Shown: positions 1 to 9,107, numbered from the stretch's first letter. The stretch: DNA of 32,534 bases from Paracoccaceae bacterium (GCA_024640245.1 JAHEFH010000014.1:1-32534), one strand, 5' to 3'. Notes: generated from the letters alone by a model not told the origin. Made by a program: numbers and translations.

Positions 1-303
1 CAGGTTCATGTCGGCGCCTGCCGAGGCCAGCGCGCGCAGGGCGTTTTCGTGCGAGGCGAAACCCGCGACATGCGCCGGCGTCCGCCCTGCCACATCGCGG
101 GCGTCGAGGTCTGCGCCCTCTACCGCCAATCGCGTGATCGCGTCCGCATCGCCCAGATGGGCGGCGCGGTGCAGGCCGGTATAATCTGCTGCCTCGGACG
201 GGGATGGCGCGGTTTGGGCCGATGCCGGAGCATTTGTCCCCGACAGGGACAGCACTGCGGCGACTGCCAGTACGCCCGCGAAAAGGTTGAATGCGAATTT
301 CAT
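1..303 (-). CDS. Secreted ankyrin-repeat protein, 3' end outside window
   Basis: The frame is open from ATG at 303 to the window edge, giving 101 residues with no stop. Residues 1-29 look like a Sec signal peptide: MKF start, a hydrophobic core rich in Ala/Val/Leu, and an ASA cleavage site at 27-29. From about residue 43 there are ankyrin-type repeats, with the pattern GLHRAAHLGDADAITRL followed by a second unit starting GRTPAHVAG. Ankyrin repeats are protein-binding scaffolds; the partner cannot be deduced. The product is probably periplasmic. The start is supported by GGAG about 7 bases upstream, lying just after the stop of the PuuD-like gene (16-base gap), so the two are probably one operon. 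The C-terminus and repeat number are unknown. Confidence 0.8.
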   Translation of the reverse strand, partial: MKFAFNLFAGVLAVAAVLSLSGTNAPASAQTAPSPSEAADYTGLHRAAHLGDADAITRLAVEGADLDARDVAGRTPAHVAGFASHENALRALASAGADMNL

Positions 304-319
304 GGCACGCTCCGGGTTT

Positions 320-1087
320 TCAAGTTCCTGTGTGCAAGGCCGCGCCCCGCCCGCCGCGCAGGGCCTTCCCGAACGCCTCGAACAGCGGCTTCGACACGGG
401 ATCCGTGGCAGCGCGCCATTCGGGGTGCCACTGTACGGCCAGCGCGAAATTTCCGGCGTCCCTGATGCGGATCGCCTCGGGGGTGCCGTCGGGAGCATGG
501 CCCTCGACAACAACGCGCGCGCCGGCATCCTTAATGCCCTGCCCGTGAAGCGAGTTGGTCATTACGCGGTTGGAGCCGAATATTTTTGTGAAGATACTGT
601 CGTCATCGAGGATGATCTCGTGCCGGTGCGCGAATTTTTCCTCCAGCGTTCCGTCGGGCGGCATCCGGTGGTTCATGCGGCCCGGCAAATCGCGTATCTC
701 GGGGTAGAGCGAGCCGCCGAAGGCGACGTTGAATTCCTGAAAACCCCGGCAGATACCGAGGATCGGAAGCTCGTGTTCCACGGCCGCGCGGATCAGCGGC
801 AGGGTCAGACCGTCTCGGTTGCGGTCGAAATCGCCGTGCGCCGGTGTGGCTTCCTCGCCGTATTCCTCGGGATGCACGTTCTGGCGCCCGCCGGTAAAGA
901 CGAAACCGTCAAAATGCGCGACCAGTTCTTCGACGGAGATGAAATTCGGGTTCGCGGGTATCACCACCGGCATGGCCTGCGCGACATGCGAAACGGCCTC
1001 CACGTTGTGAATACCGCCAATCTGGACAGGGTATTGGTCGTTGAGCAAAAAGGCGTTGCCGATGATCCCGACGACAGGTCTTTTCAT
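320..1087 (-). CDS. Class I glutamine amidotransferase-like hydrolase (gamma-glutamyl-GABA hydrolase family, peptidase C26)
   Basis: The 255-residue protein matches the PuuD/YvdE-like peptidase C26 family in length and motifs. The nucleophile elbow GICRGFQEFN places the catalytic Cys at 113. QWHPEW at 219-224 supplies the His221 and Glu223 of the triad. The FTGGRQNVHPEEY stretch near residue 64 is the usual GG-x-(D/N)-(V/I)-xP motif. Family members hydrolyse gamma-glutamyl amides such as gamma-glutamyl-GABA in putrescine breakdown. The exact substrate here is not fixed by sequence, and no other puu gene is nearby. The gene lies downstream of a terminator that closes the glcB-glcG unit and just upstream of the secreted ankyrin gene. 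No strong Shine-Dalgarno precedes the ATG at 1087. Confidence 0.88.
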   Translation of the reverse strand: MKRPVVGIIGNAFLLNDQYPVQIGGIHNVEAVSHVAQAMPVVIPANPNFISVEELVAHFDGFVFTGGRQNVHPEEYGEEATPAHGDFDRNRDGLTLPLIRAAVEHELPILGICRGFQEFNVAFGGSLYPEIRDLPGRMNHRMPPDGTLEEKFAHRHEIILDDDSIFTKIFGSNRVMTNSLHGQGIKDAGARVVVEGHAPDGTPEAIRIRDAGNFALAVQWHPEWRAATDPVSKPLFEAFGKALRGGRGAALHTGT

Positions 1088-1103
1088 GTTTTTACCCGTA
1101 TTG

Positions 1104-1127
1104 GGGCCGAATTACGCGACTCGGCCC
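1104..1127. promoter_or_regulatory. Perfect 7-bp inverted repeat upstream of the PuuD-like gene
   Basis: GGGCCGA at 1104-1110 and TCGGCCC at 1121-1127 form a perfect dyad with a 10-base spacer, 16 bases upstream of the ATG at 1087. It could be an operator for this promoter or a hairpin in the mRNA leader. The rest of the 1088-1243 gap holds only the glcG terminator. Confidence 0.35.
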
Positions 1128-1187
1128 ATTGAAACCACTCACCCGCAAAATGGGTTCTCGGGCGGGAAAGTCAACCGTGCAATGGAA

Positions 1188-1217
1188 AGACGGCGCAGGA
1201 TTCCCCCCGCGCCGTCT
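1188..1217 (-). terminator. Candidate intrinsic terminator after glcB-glcG
   Basis: AGACGGCGC (1188-1196) pairs perfectly with GCGCCGTCT (1209-1217) around a 12-base loop. On the minus strand the stem is followed by TTTCC, a short U run. It lies 26 bases beyond the glcG stop codon. Confidence 0.6.
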
Positions 1218-1243
1218 CGTTCCAAGCGATGGTTCCGGCCGGT

Positions 1244-1672
1244 TCAGGCGTCTGCTTCGAATCCGGCCGCAGTAACGCCGGTCGCGCCGGCAATCGCATC
1301 GTTTTCAGAAGTGTCGCCCGTTACGCCAACGGCGCCAAGAATGTTGCCTCGCTTGTCGCGAACCAGGATGCCGCCCGCCAGAGGAACGAAACGACCCCCA
1401 AAGGCTCCGCCGAAGGCAGTCGCGAAATGCGGTTGCTGTTCCGATCGCGCCATCAGCGCCGAGCTGGGCTGTTCGGTCATCAACGCCGCATAGGCCTTGC
1501 CATCAGCGATCTGGTAGCGGCCGGCCGATGCGCCGTCCTGACGTTCGAAGGCCTTGGTGTGACCGCCGGCGTCCACGACGATAACGGACAGCGGCTTCAG
1601 ATCCATTTCCTTGCCCTTGGCAAAGGTCGCCGCGATGATGCGTTTTGCTTTCGCTAGAGAAATTCCGCTCAT
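1244..1672 (-). CDS. glcG: GlcG/HbpS family protein (DUF336 heme-binding-like)
   Basis: This 142-residue protein has the full GlcG/HbpS fold signature: [16 protein letters not shown] helix, [10 protein letters not shown] strand, the RQDGASAG segment, and the C-terminal [20 protein letters not shown] hairpin. Family members include GlcG of the E. coli glycolate locus and heme-binding HbpS, but the biochemical role of GlcG is not settled. Its ATG overlaps the malate synthase stop as ATGA (1669-1672), so translation is coupled to glcB. This supports a role in glyoxylate/glycolate metabolism. The glcDEF glycolate oxidase genes are not in this window. Confidence 0.85.
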   Translation of the reverse strand: MSGISLAKAKRIIAATFAKGKEMDLKPLSVIVVDAGGHTKAFERQDGASAGRYQIADGKAYAALMTEQPSSALMARSEQQPHFATAFGGAFGGRFVPLAGGILVRDKRGNILGAVGVTGDTSENDAIAGATGVTAAGFEADA

Positions 1673-3813
1673 TTTTTCATCTTCCTTTTCAATTCCAGCC
1701 GACGGGCATGCAGCACCGGCTCCGTGTAGCCGGAGGGCAGGACCGTACCCTTGAATACCAGATCGCAGGCAGCCTGGAACGCGATACCGTCAAATCCGGG
1801 AGCCATGGGACGATACTCCGGATCGCCGGCATTCTGGCCGTCCACGACCACTGCCATGCGCTTCATTATTTTCATAACCTGCTGTTCGTTGACGACACCG
1901 TGATGCAGCCAGTTCGCGATGTGCTGCGAACTGATCCGGCAGGTGGCGCGGTCTTCCATCAGGGCGACGTCGTTGATGTCGGGCACCTTGGAGCAGCCGA
2001 CGCCCTGATCGATCCAGCGCACGACATAGCCGAGGATGCCCTGCGCGTTGTTCTCGACTTCGCGCTCGATTTCCTCGGGCGACCAGTTCACGCCCTTGGC
2101 CAGCGGGATTTGCAGGATCGTATCGACCGAGGCACGCGCCCCGCCGGCAGCAATTTCCGACTGGCGCGCGGTAACGTCGACCTTGAAATAATGCGTGGCG
2201 TGCAGCGTGGCCGCGGTCGGGCTGGGTACCCATGCGGTGTTCGCGCCGGCCATCGGGTGGGCGATTTTCTGCACCAGCATGTCGTGCATCAGGTCGGGAG
2301 CGGCCCACATGCCCTTGCCGATCTGGGCGTGACCGCGCAAACCGCAGGCCAGACCGACATCGACGTTGTGATCCTCGTAGGCCGCAATCCACGGCTGTTC
2401 CTTGATCTCGTGCTTGCGCAGGAAGACGCCCGCCTCCATCGAGGTGTGGATCTCGTCTCCGGTACGGTCGAGGAAGCCGGTGTTGATAAAGGCGACGCGG
2501 TGTTTCGCGGCGCGGATACATTCCTTGAGGTTCACCGAGGTACGGCGCTCCTCGTCCATGATGCCGAGCTTGACGGTGTATTGCGGCAGGCCCAGAACCT
2601 CTTCGACATGGTTAAAGACGTCATTGGCAAAGGCCACTTCCGCCGGACCGTGCATTTTCGGCTTCACGACGTAAACCGAACCCGCGACCGAGTTGCCGCC
2701 TTCGCGTTTCAGGTCATGCATGGCGATCAGCGTGGTGCAGATCGCATCCATCAGGCCTTCGAAGACTTCCTTGCCCTCGTTGTCGAGGATCGCGGGGTTG
2801 GTCATCAGGAGGCCGACGTTGCGCACCAGCATCAGGGACAGGGATTTGAGCCGCAACTCGGAGCCGTCCGGCGCGGTGTAGACGCGGTCTGGGTTCAGGG
2901 AACGGGTCATCTTCTTCCCGCCCTTGACGAAACTTTCTGTCAGGTCACCCTGCATCAGGCCAAGCCAGTTCCGGTAAGCCAGAACCTTGTCCTCGGCATC
3001 AACTGCGGCGACGCTGTCCTCGCAATCCATGATAGTGGACATGGCGCTTTCGAGGATGATGTCTGCAACGCCGGCATTGTCCACCTCACCGATGACATTG
3101 TCCCGGTTGATCACCAGTTCGGCATGCAGGCCGTGATTTTTCAGAACGATCGCGGTCGGCGAAGCGGCGTCGCCCTTGTAACCGACAAAGGCGGAGGGAT
3201 CCGCCAGACCGGTGTCATCGGTCAGCAACGCGCCTTTCTCGACGCGATAGCCGGAGATGTCGGAATGGCTGCCTGAAGCCAGAGGGAAAACATCGTCGAG
3301 AAAATTCTTGGCCCAGGCAATGACCTGCTTGCCGCGTTCGATATCGAAAGCACCGCCCGAAGGCGAAGTGCCCATCGCATCGGTGCCGTAAAGCGCATCA
3401 TAGAGCGATCCCCAGCGGGCGTTCGCGGCATTCAGCGCATAGCGGGCGTTCATGATCGGCACGACCAGTTGCGACCCCGCCACTTCCGCGATCTCGGGGT
3501 CGACGTTGGTCGTCTCGACGTGGAAGGGAGTGTGTTCGGGGACGAGGTATCCGATACCCGTCAGGAAAGCCTTGTACTTGTCAAAGTCGAAATCCTTGCC
3601 ACGGTTGGCGATGTGCCACGCATCGATCTGGGATTGCATATAGGCCGTCGTCGCCAGCAGATCGCGGTTGATCGGGCCCATATCATGCACCAGGTCCGAG
3701 AAGCCCTTCCAGAAGCGGTCGGCGTCCACTCCGGTGCCCGGCATTGCCTGAGTTTCAAGGAAATCTGCGAGCTGACTGTCAACCTGCAGGCCAAAACGAT
3801 CTACGCGACTCAT
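1669..3813 (-). CDS. glcB: Malate synthase G
   Basis: Condenses glyoxylate with acetyl-CoA to malate in the glyoxylate shunt, in the cytosol. With the start at 3813 ([10 protein letters not shown]) the protein is 714 residues, close to the 723 of E. coli GlcB. This start has AGGGAG six bases upstream; an in-frame ATG at 3855 would put 14 unrelated residues in front and lies in promoter-like AT-rich sequence. The DCEDSV motif at 263-268 carries the Mg-ligand glutamate. [16 protein letters not shown] ends in Asp621, matching the catalytic base Asp631 of E. coli. [11 protein letters not shown] follows as in other isoform G enzymes. It is divergent from pepN across a 217-base regulatory region and coupled to glcG downstream. 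Confidence 0.96.
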   Translation of the reverse strand: MSRVDRFGLQVDSQLADFLETQAMPGTGVDADRFWKGFSDLVHDMGPINRDLLATTAYMQSQIDAWHIANRGKDFDFDKYKAFLTGIGYLVPEHTPFHVETTNVDPEIAEVAGSQLVVPIMNARYALNAANARWGSLYDALYGTDAMGTSPSGGAFDIERGKQVIAWAKNFLDDVFPLASGSHSDISGYRVEKGALLTDDTGLADPSAFVGYKGDAASPTAIVLKNHGLHAELVINRDNVIGEVDNAGVADIILESAMSTIMDCEDSVAAVDAEDKVLAYRNWLGLMQGDLTESFVKGGKKMTRSLNPDRVYTAPDGSELRLKSLSLMLVRNVGLLMTNPAILDNEGKEVFEGLMDAICTTLIAMHDLKREGGNSVAGSVYVVKPKMHGPAEVAFANDVFNHVEEVLGLPQYTVKLGIMDEERRTSVNLKECIRAAKHRVAFINTGFLDRTGDEIHTSMEAGVFLRKHEIKEQPWIAAYEDHNVDVGLACGLRGHAQIGKGMWAAPDLMHDMLVQKIAHPMAGANTAWVPSPTAATLHATHYFKVDVTARQSEIAAGGARASVDTILQIPLAKGVNWSPEEIEREVENNAQGILGYVVRWIDQGVGCSKVPDINDVALMEDRATCRISSQHIANWLHHGVVNEQQVMKIMKRMAVVVDGQNAGDPEYRPMAPGFDGIAFQAACDLVFKGTVLPSGYTEPVLHARRLELKRKMKK

Positions 3814-3835
3814 GATGCACTCCCTATAGTATACA

Positions 3836-3848
3836 TTTGCATGCCAAA
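3836..3848. promoter_or_regulatory. TTTG-N5-CAAA element upstream of glcB
   Basis: TTTG and CAAA flank five bases, 22 bases upstream of the chosen glcB start. Read on the minus strand the context is AAACTTTGGCATGCAAA. This resembles an AACTTTGCAAA-type RamB acetate-regulator half-site with an insertion, which is only suggestive. A GTATAC palindrome lies beside it at 3829-3834. Confidence 0.25.
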
Positions 3849-3887
3849 GTTTCATATTGGAAACGGGGCTTCATTTCAATACCTGTC

Positions 3888-3910
3888 ATTGGTTTTATTT
3901 TGTGACCAAT
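3888..3910. promoter_or_regulatory. ATTGGT-N11-ACCAAT dyad between glcB and pepN
   Basis: ATTGGT at 3888-3893 and ACCAAT at 3905-3910 form a perfect 6-bp dyad with an 11-base spacer, which fits the T-N11-A layout of LysR-type regulator boxes. It sits 74 bases upstream of the glcB ATG and 120 bases upstream of the pepN ATG, inside AT-rich sequence. GATAAT at 3928-3933 could be a -10 element for pepN. Confidence 0.4.
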
Positions 3911-4030
3911 TCCCGTATTTGAAAAAAGATAATACCAGCGCCGCAGGTTTCAATTGTTCACCGAAACCTATATCCGCTTGCACCCCGCGGCGATTTTTGA
4001 CCACATGTCCGCGAAACCAAGGAACAGAGC

Positions 4031-6604
4031 ATGCGACCCAAAACATCCGCACCGAGCACCAAACTCGCAGACTATACGGCACCCGCCTTCTGGGTGGAAA
4101 CCGTCAACCTCGATTTCGCGCTGCGCCCGACCGCGACGCGGGTCAAGTCGCGCATCAGTTTCGCCGCCAACAGCGCGCGCGCATCCGAAGGCCCGCATGA
4201 CCTGCGGCTGGACGGTCGCAACCTGAAACTAGTCGAGGCCCGGATCAACGGGCGGGCCTTGGCGAAAGACGAGGTATTGCTGGACACAGAGGGCCTGAGC
4301 GTGCCGCACGATCTGGTGCCGCAGGACGGTTTCGTCTGGGAAGCGGAGGTCGAGATCAATCCACAGGCCAACACCGCGCTTGAGGGCTTGTATATGTCGA
4401 ACGGCATGTATTGCACCCAGTGCGAGGCGCAGGGGTTCCGCAAGATCACCTATTACCCCGACCGGCCAGACGTGATGGCTATTTTCAGCGTGACCATCGC
4501 GGGTGACGCGCCGGTACTGCTGTCGAACGGCAACGAATTGGCGCGCGGCGAGTGGCACGACCCGTGGCCGAAACCGGCCTATCTGTTCGCGCTGGTGGCC
4601 GGCGATCTGGTCTCTTACGACGACAGGTTCACCACGATCTCCGGCCGCGAGGTCGACCTGAGGATATTCGTACGCCCCGGCGACGAGGGCAAATGCGCCT
4701 ATGCGATGGACGCGCTGAAACGCTCCATGCGCTGGGACGAAGAGGCCTACGGGCGTGAATACGACCTCGACCTGTTCATGATTGTTGCGGTGGACGACTT
4801 CAACATGGGCGCGATGGAGAACAAGGGGCTGAACGTGTTCAACTCCAAATACGTGCTCGCCAGCCCGGAAACCGCCACCGATCAGGACTACAAACTGATC
4901 GAGGGCATCATCGCGCACGAATATTTCCACAACTGGACCGGCAACCGTATCACCTGCCGCGACTGGTTCCAATTGTGCCTGAAGGAAGGTCTGACCGTGT
5001 TCCGCGACCAGCAGTTTTCCGGCGATCAGCGGTCCCATGCCGTGAAGCGCATCGAAGACGTTCTGCAACTGCGCTCGCGGCAGTTCCGCGAGGATTCGGG
5101 ACCGCTGGCGCATCCGGTGCGGCCCACGGAATACATAGAAATCAACAACTTCTATACTGCCACCGTCTATGAAAAAGGCGCGGAAGTCATCGGCATGCTG
5201 AAGCTGCTGGTCGGCGACGAAGCCTATCGCCGCGCGCTGGACCTTTATTTCGACCGCCACGACGGACAGGCCTGCACCATCGAGGACTGGATCAAGGTGT
5301 TCGAGGATGCGACGGGGCGCGACCTGACGCAATTCGCCCTGTGGTATGCGCAATCCGGCACGCCGCACCTGAAAGTCACCGATGCGTTCGAGGACGGCAT
5401 CTATTCCGTAACTTTCGAACAGACCAACCCGCCTACTCCGGGGCAGTCATCGAAGAAACCGCAGGTCATTCCGGTCCGGCTTGGCTTTCTGGATCACACC
5501 GGCGCGGAGCCGCTGGACGAGATGCTGGTCGAACTGACCGGAACGAAAACCACAATCCGCGTCGAAGGCTTCAAGGAAAAACCTGTGCCGTCGATCCTGC
5601 GCGGATTCTCGGCTCCGGTCATTCTGGACCGCGAAACCACCAGCGCCGAGCGCGCCTTTCTGCTGGCCCATGACAGCGACCCGTTCAACAAATGGGAAGC
5701 GGGCCGCGCCTTTGCCACCGATCTGCTGGCCGGCATGGCGACCGGCGGCAATGCGATCGACGGCGGCTTTACGGACGCGATGCGGACCATGGCGCTGGAC
5801 GGACGGCTCGATCCGGCCTTCCGGTCGCTGGCGCTGACCCTGCCCAGCGAGGACGCGCTGGCACAGGCGATCCGCGACCGGGGCCAGACGCCCGATCCGG
5901 CGCGCATCCATCAGGCGCGAAGCGACCTGAACCGCGCCCTTGCCGATAGCATGTCTGACGACCTGCAAGGCCTATATTCGGCGATGCGGGTCGAAGGGCC
6001 CTATACGCCGGACGCCAAGGCCGCCGGGAAACGCAGCCTGCGGTCCGCTGCCCTGTCGCTGATTACCACACGCGAAGTGAATGCCGCCACCGCGGGCGCC
6101 CAGTTCGCGAAAGCCAACAATATGACCGAGCAGCTCTCGGCGCTCGCCACCCTGATCCGTGCGGGCAAGGGCGACGAAGCGGTTGCGGCCTTCTATGACC
6201 AGTGGAAAACCGACAAGCTGGTGATCGACAAATGGTTCGCCATCCAGGCTGCGTCGCTGCCGCCGGAAATCGCCATGGAAAAGGTCAAGGCCCTGTCGGA
6301 GCATCCCGACTTCGATTGGAAAAACCCGAACCGCTATCGTTCGCTGATCGGCGCCTTCGCGACCAACCACGCGGCGTTCCACCGCGCGGACGGAGAGGGC
6401 TACAGGTTCGTGGCCGACTGGCTGATCAGGCTGGATCCGGTGAACCCGCAGACAACCGCAAGGCTCTGCGGGGTTTTCGAGACGTGGAAACGCTATGACG
6501 ACACCCGCCAGAAACTGATCCGGGCGCAGTTGAAGCGTATCGCCGATACGCCGGACCTGTCGAAAGACGCGGCCGAGATCGTCGGGAAGATCCTGTCTGC
6601 CTGA
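4031..6604 (+). CDS. pepN: Aminopeptidase N (M1 family, alanyl aminopeptidase)
   Basis: A cytosolic zinc aminopeptidase that removes N-terminal residues from peptides during protein turnover. The 857-residue length fits bacterial PepN of the E. coli type (about 870). The exopeptidase motif GAMEN is at 260-264. The zinc site HEYFHNW gives His296, Glu297 and His300, and CLKEGLTVF gives the third ligand Glu319. A C-terminal helical domain follows the beta-sandwich, as in DUF3458/DUF3458_C PepN enzymes. The ATG at 4031 has AAGGAAC about seven bases upstream. It has no signal peptide. It is divergent from glcB and followed by a strong hairpin before gatB. Confidence 0.96.
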   Translation: MRPKTSAPSTKLADYTAPAFWVETVNLDFALRPTATRVKSRISFAANSARASEGPHDLRLDGRNLKLVEARINGRALAKDEVLLDTEGLSVPHDLVPQDGFVWEAEVEINPQANTALEGLYMSNGMYCTQCEAQGFRKITYYPDRPDVMAIFSVTIAGDAPVLLSNGNELARGEWHDPWPKPAYLFALVAGDLVSYDDRFTTISGREVDLRIFVRPGDEGKCAYAMDALKRSMRWDEEAYGREYDLDLFMIVAVDDFNMGAMENKGLNVFNSKYVLASPETATDQDYKLIEGIIAHEYFHNWTGNRITCRDWFQLCLKEGLTVFRDQQFSGDQRSHAVKRIEDVLQLRSRQFREDSGPLAHPVRPTEYIEINNFYTATVYEKGAEVIGMLKLLVGDEAYRRALDLYFDRHDGQACTIEDWIKVFEDATGRDLTQFALWYAQSGTPHLKVTDAFEDGIYSVTFEQTNPPTPGQSSKKPQVIPVRLGFLDHTGAEPLDEMLVELTGTKTTIRVEGFKEKPVPSILRGFSAPVILDRETTSAERAFLLAHDSDPFNKWEAGRAFATDLLAGMATGGNAIDGGFTDAMRTMALDGRLDPAFRSLALTLPSEDALAQAIRDRGQTPDPARIHQARSDLNRALADSMSDDLQGLYSAMRVEGPYTPDAKAAGKRSLRSAALSLITTREVNAATAGAQFAKANNMTEQLSALATLIRAGKGDEAVAAFYDQWKTDKLVIDKWFAIQAASLPPEIAMEKVKALSEHPDFDWKNPNRYRSLIGAFATNHAAFHRADGEGYRFVADWLIRLDPVNPQTTARLCGVFETWKRYDDTRQKLIRAQLKRIADTPDLSKDAAEIVGKILSA

Positions 6605-6628
6605 CGACCGCGCCGGATTCGCGCAACT

Positions 6629-6657
6629 GGCCCCTTGCCCCTGTGGGCGAAGGGGCC
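6629..6657 (+). terminator. Strong hairpin between pepN and gatB
   Basis: GGCCCCTT-GCCC pairs with GGGC-(G)-AAGGGGCC around a CTGT loop: 12 base pairs with one bulged G. It starts 24 bases after the pepN stop. There is no U run (TAAAAC follows), so it may be an mRNA 3'-end stabiliser, an inefficient terminator or an attenuator for gatB rather than a classic intrinsic terminator. Confidence 0.5.
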
Positions 6658-6697
6658 TAAAACCTGCGCGGTATGTAATTCCCGAGGATGCAACGTC

Positions 6698-8209
6698 ATG
6701 ACCGAACTGGCCTATGCCGAACCGAAACCCAAAGTGATCGCGGGCGCCACCGGCGACTGGGAGCTTGTCATCGGAATGGAAGTGCACGCGCAGGTCGCGT
6801 CGAAGTCGAAACTGTTTTCCGGCGCCTCGACCGAATTCGGCGCGGAACCCAATTCGAACGTGTCCTTCGTCGACGCCGCCATGCCCGGCATGCTGCCGGT
6901 GATCAACGAGTTCTGCATCGAGCAGGCCGTGCGCACCGGTCTGGGCCTTAAAGCGGAGATCAACCTGTACTCGGCTTTTGACCGCAAGAACTATTTCTAT
7001 CCCGACCTGCCGCAGGGCTATCAGATCAGCCAGCTCTATCATCCGATCGTCGGCGAAGGCGAGGTTCTGGTCGATATGGAACCCGGCATCGCCCGCAAGG
7101 TGCGGGTCGAGCGCATTCACATGGAACAGGACGCCGGCAAGTCAGTGCATGACATGGACCCGAACATGTCCTTCGTGGACCTGAACCGTACCGGCGTCGC
7201 GCTGATGGAAATCGTGTCGCGCCCCGATATCCGCGGACCGGAAGAGGCCGCCGCCTATGTCACCAAGATACGCCAGATACTGCGCTATCTCGGAACCTGC
7301 GACGGCAACATGCAAAACGGCAACCTTCGCGCCGACGTCAACGTCTCGGTCTGCCGGCCCGGCGACTATGAGAAATACCAGGCGACGCAGGATTTCGGCC
7401 ATCTCGGCACGCGTTGCGAGATCAAGAACATGAACTCCATGCGCTTCATCCAGCAGGCCATCGAATACGAGGCGCGGCGTCAGATCGCCATCCTCGAGGA
7501 TGGCGGTGCGGTGCATCAGGAAACCCGCCTCTACGATCCCGACAAGGGCGAGACGCGGTCCATGCGGTCCAAGGAAGAGGCGCATGACTATCGCTACTTC
7601 CCCTGCCCCGACCTCCTGCCCCTGGAGATTGAACAGGACTGGGTCGATGGCATCAAGGCGACCCTGCCGGAACTGCCGGACGACAAAAAAGCGCGATTCG
7701 TGCAGGACTACGGCATGACCGAATATGACGCGGGCGTTCTGACGGCCGATGTCACCGATGCGGCGTTTTTCGAGGCGGTAGCCAAGGGCCGGGACGGCAA
7801 GCAAGCTGCCAACTGGGTCATCAACGAGCTGTTCGGGCGGCTGAAGAAGGACGCCCTGTCTATCGCCGACAGTCCGGTTTCGGCCGACCAGCTGGGCGGC
7901 ATCCTCGACCTGATGGCCAAGGGCGACATTTCCGGCAAGATCGCCAAGGACCTGTTCGACATCGTCTGGACCGAAGGCGGCGATCCGGCGGAAATCGTCG
8001 AGACGCGCGGCATGAAACAGGTTACCGACACCGGCGCGATCGAGGCTGCGGTGGACAAGGTCATCGCCGAGAACCCCGATCAGGTCGCCAAAGCGCAGGC
8101 CAACCCGAAACTGGCGGGCTGGTTCGTGGGCCAGGTCATGAAGGCGACCGGCGGCAAGGCCAATCCCAAGGCGGTAAACGAACTGGTGGCGAAGAAGCTG
8201 GCGGAGTAG
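6698..8209 (+). CDS. gatB: Aspartyl/glutamyl-tRNA amidotransferase subunit B
   Basis: GatB activates misacylated Glu-tRNA(Gln), and Asp-tRNA(Asn) where relevant, in the GatCAB complex, giving Gln-tRNA(Gln) in bacteria without GlnRS. The chosen start gives 503 residues, normal for GatB. The N-terminus has [19 protein letters not shown], followed by the conserved [30 protein letters not shown] and [14 protein letters not shown] blocks. The C-terminal YqeY-like tail ends [15 protein letters not shown]. The ATG at 6698 has GAGGA nine bases upstream; an earlier in-frame ATG at 6635 falls inside the hairpin and is unlikely. gatA and gatC are not adjacent. Confidence 0.96.
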   Translation: MTELAYAEPKPKVIAGATGDWELVIGMEVHAQVASKSKLFSGASTEFGAEPNSNVSFVDAAMPGMLPVINEFCIEQAVRTGLGLKAEINLYSAFDRKNYFYPDLPQGYQISQLYHPIVGEGEVLVDMEPGIARKVRVERIHMEQDAGKSVHDMDPNMSFVDLNRTGVALMEIVSRPDIRGPEEAAAYVTKIRQILRYLGTCDGNMQNGNLRADVNVSVCRPGDYEKYQATQDFGHLGTRCEIKNMNSMRFIQQAIEYEARRQIAILEDGGAVHQETRLYDPDKGETRSMRSKEEAHDYRYFPCPDLLPLEIEQDWVDGIKATLPELPDDKKARFVQDYGMTEYDAGVLTADVTDAAFFEAVAKGRDGKQAANWVINELFGRLKKDALSIADSPVSADQLGGILDLMAKGDISGKIAKDLFDIVWTEGGDPAEIVETRGMKQVTDTGAIEAAVDKVIAENPDQVAKAQANPKLAGWFVGQVMKATGGKANPKAVNELVAKKLAE

Positions 8210-8333
8210 GCCGGGTTTCGCTTGAAGTCCCGGCGCGACGCACCATATCGCCGACAGGCAGCGGAGCGCGTGTTTTTACTTTCGGTACGCGGATTTTGGC
8301 GCTAGAAACGCTCAAACTTCGAGTAGGACGAGC

Positions 8334-8774
8334 ATGTACGAATACAAAGTGATCCCCGCGCCACGCAAGGCGCAGCGCAGCAAAGGCGCCAAGAGCACAC
8401 CGCAAAGGTTTGCCGTCAGCCTTCAGGCCGCCCTGAACGAAATGGGTGCCGAGGGCTGGAGCTATGTACGGGCAGAAACGCTGCCCGTCGACGAGCGCCA
8501 CGGCCTGTTGCGCAAGGTGGTCGAGGAATTCCACACCGTGCTGGTTTTCCGCCGGCCGTTGACACAGCACGCCGTATCGGAGGCGGAACCGGAGCATAAC
8601 CGTCCGAAGTTCTTTGCCGAGAAAACGCCCGCGGAGGTCAAGACGCCGTCGCTGGGCGCCGCGACCGACACCGAAGCGAAAGCCACGCCGGAAATCCGGG
8701 CCGAAAAGGAACCGGCAGAGAAAAAACCGGCGAAAAAACCGGCGGCCAAGGCACGGAAAAAGACTTCGGAATAG
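8334..8774 (+). CDS. DUF4177 domain protein with lysine/alanine/proline-rich tail
   Basis: The first ~76 residues match the small DUF4177 fold: MYEYKVIPAP, then a helix ending in LNEMGAEGWSYV, then EFHTVLVFRRP. The function of DUF4177 is unknown. Residues ~80-146 are low-complexity and strongly charged, with PAEKKPAKKPAAKARKK near the end, resembling histone H1-like or nucleic-acid-binding tails, probably disordered. The ATG at 8334 has GGACGAG just upstream. It is separated from gatB by 124 bases containing a weak GCCGGG/CCCGGC repeat (8210-8215 and 8229-8234), so it may have its own promoter. It converges with bolA, with 15 bases between stops. Confidence 0.75.
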   Translation: MYEYKVIPAPRKAQRSKGAKSTPQRFAVSLQAALNEMGAEGWSYVRAETLPVDERHGLLRKVVEEFHTVLVFRRPLTQHAVSEAEPEHNRPKFFAEKTPAEVKTPSLGAATDTEAKATPEIRAEKEPAEKKPAKKPAAKARKKTSE

Positions 8775-8789
8775 CCCGGGCCGGCAGTC

Positions 8790-9047
8790 TTACTTCGTTC
8801 CGGAAACAGTCAGCGCCAGCGCATGCATTCCGTCGTCGAACTCTTCCTTGAGCGCGGCATAGACCAGCCGCTGCGCCGCGACACGGCTCAGACCGTTGAA
8901 AGCTTCGGCACGGATGGTTACATTAAAATGCGTGTTGCCGCCTTCGCGATAGCCTGAATGGCCACGATGCGACTCGCTGTCGTCCTCGACATGCAGTTCG
9001 ACCGGAGCGAAGGCCTCGGTCAGTTTTCGGTGGATTTTGTGTTGCAT
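8790..9047 (-). CDS. bolA: BolA family protein
   Basis: The 85-residue protein has the class II KH-like BolA fold: an N-terminal helix (IHRKLTEAF), LHVEDDSESHRGH with the conserved His cluster, THFNVTI, and the invariant RLVYAALKEEFDDGMHAL helix. BolA proteins pair with monothiol glutaredoxins to bind or sense [2Fe-2S] clusters, and some act as regulators. The gene is divergent from the J-domain gene, and the bolA/J-domain/cobST grouping is a recurring arrangement in Rhodobacterales, to my knowledge. The monothiol glutaredoxin is not in this window. Confidence 0.92.
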   Translation of the reverse strand: MQHKIHRKLTEAFAPVELHVEDDSESHRGHSGYREGGNTHFNVTIRAEAFNGLSRVAAQRLVYAALKEEFDDGMHALALTVSGTK

Positions 9048-9107
9048 GCCGGCATAGCCCCTGAATTGAAAAAGGCCCTTGGCCTCGACGGATATTAGGG
9101 TAAACTC

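Noticed and set aside
1645-3276. Long open frame antisense to malate synthase G
   Set aside because: A high-GC shadow frame: the opposite strand encodes a complete, motif-rich GlcB, and the antisense product has no recognisable domain.
3829-3834. GTATAC as a GntR-type operator
   Set aside because: Only the 6-base core is palindromic; flanking bases do not extend the symmetry enough to call it.
3814-3855. Earlier glcB start at 3855
   Set aside because: It would add 14 residues not typical of the family and overlaps promoter-like AT-rich sequence; the start at 3813 has a good Shine-Dalgarno.
8210-8234. Terminator after gatB
   Set aside because: GCCGGG/CCCGGC is only six base pairs with a 13-base loop and no U run, so I did not list it as a terminator.
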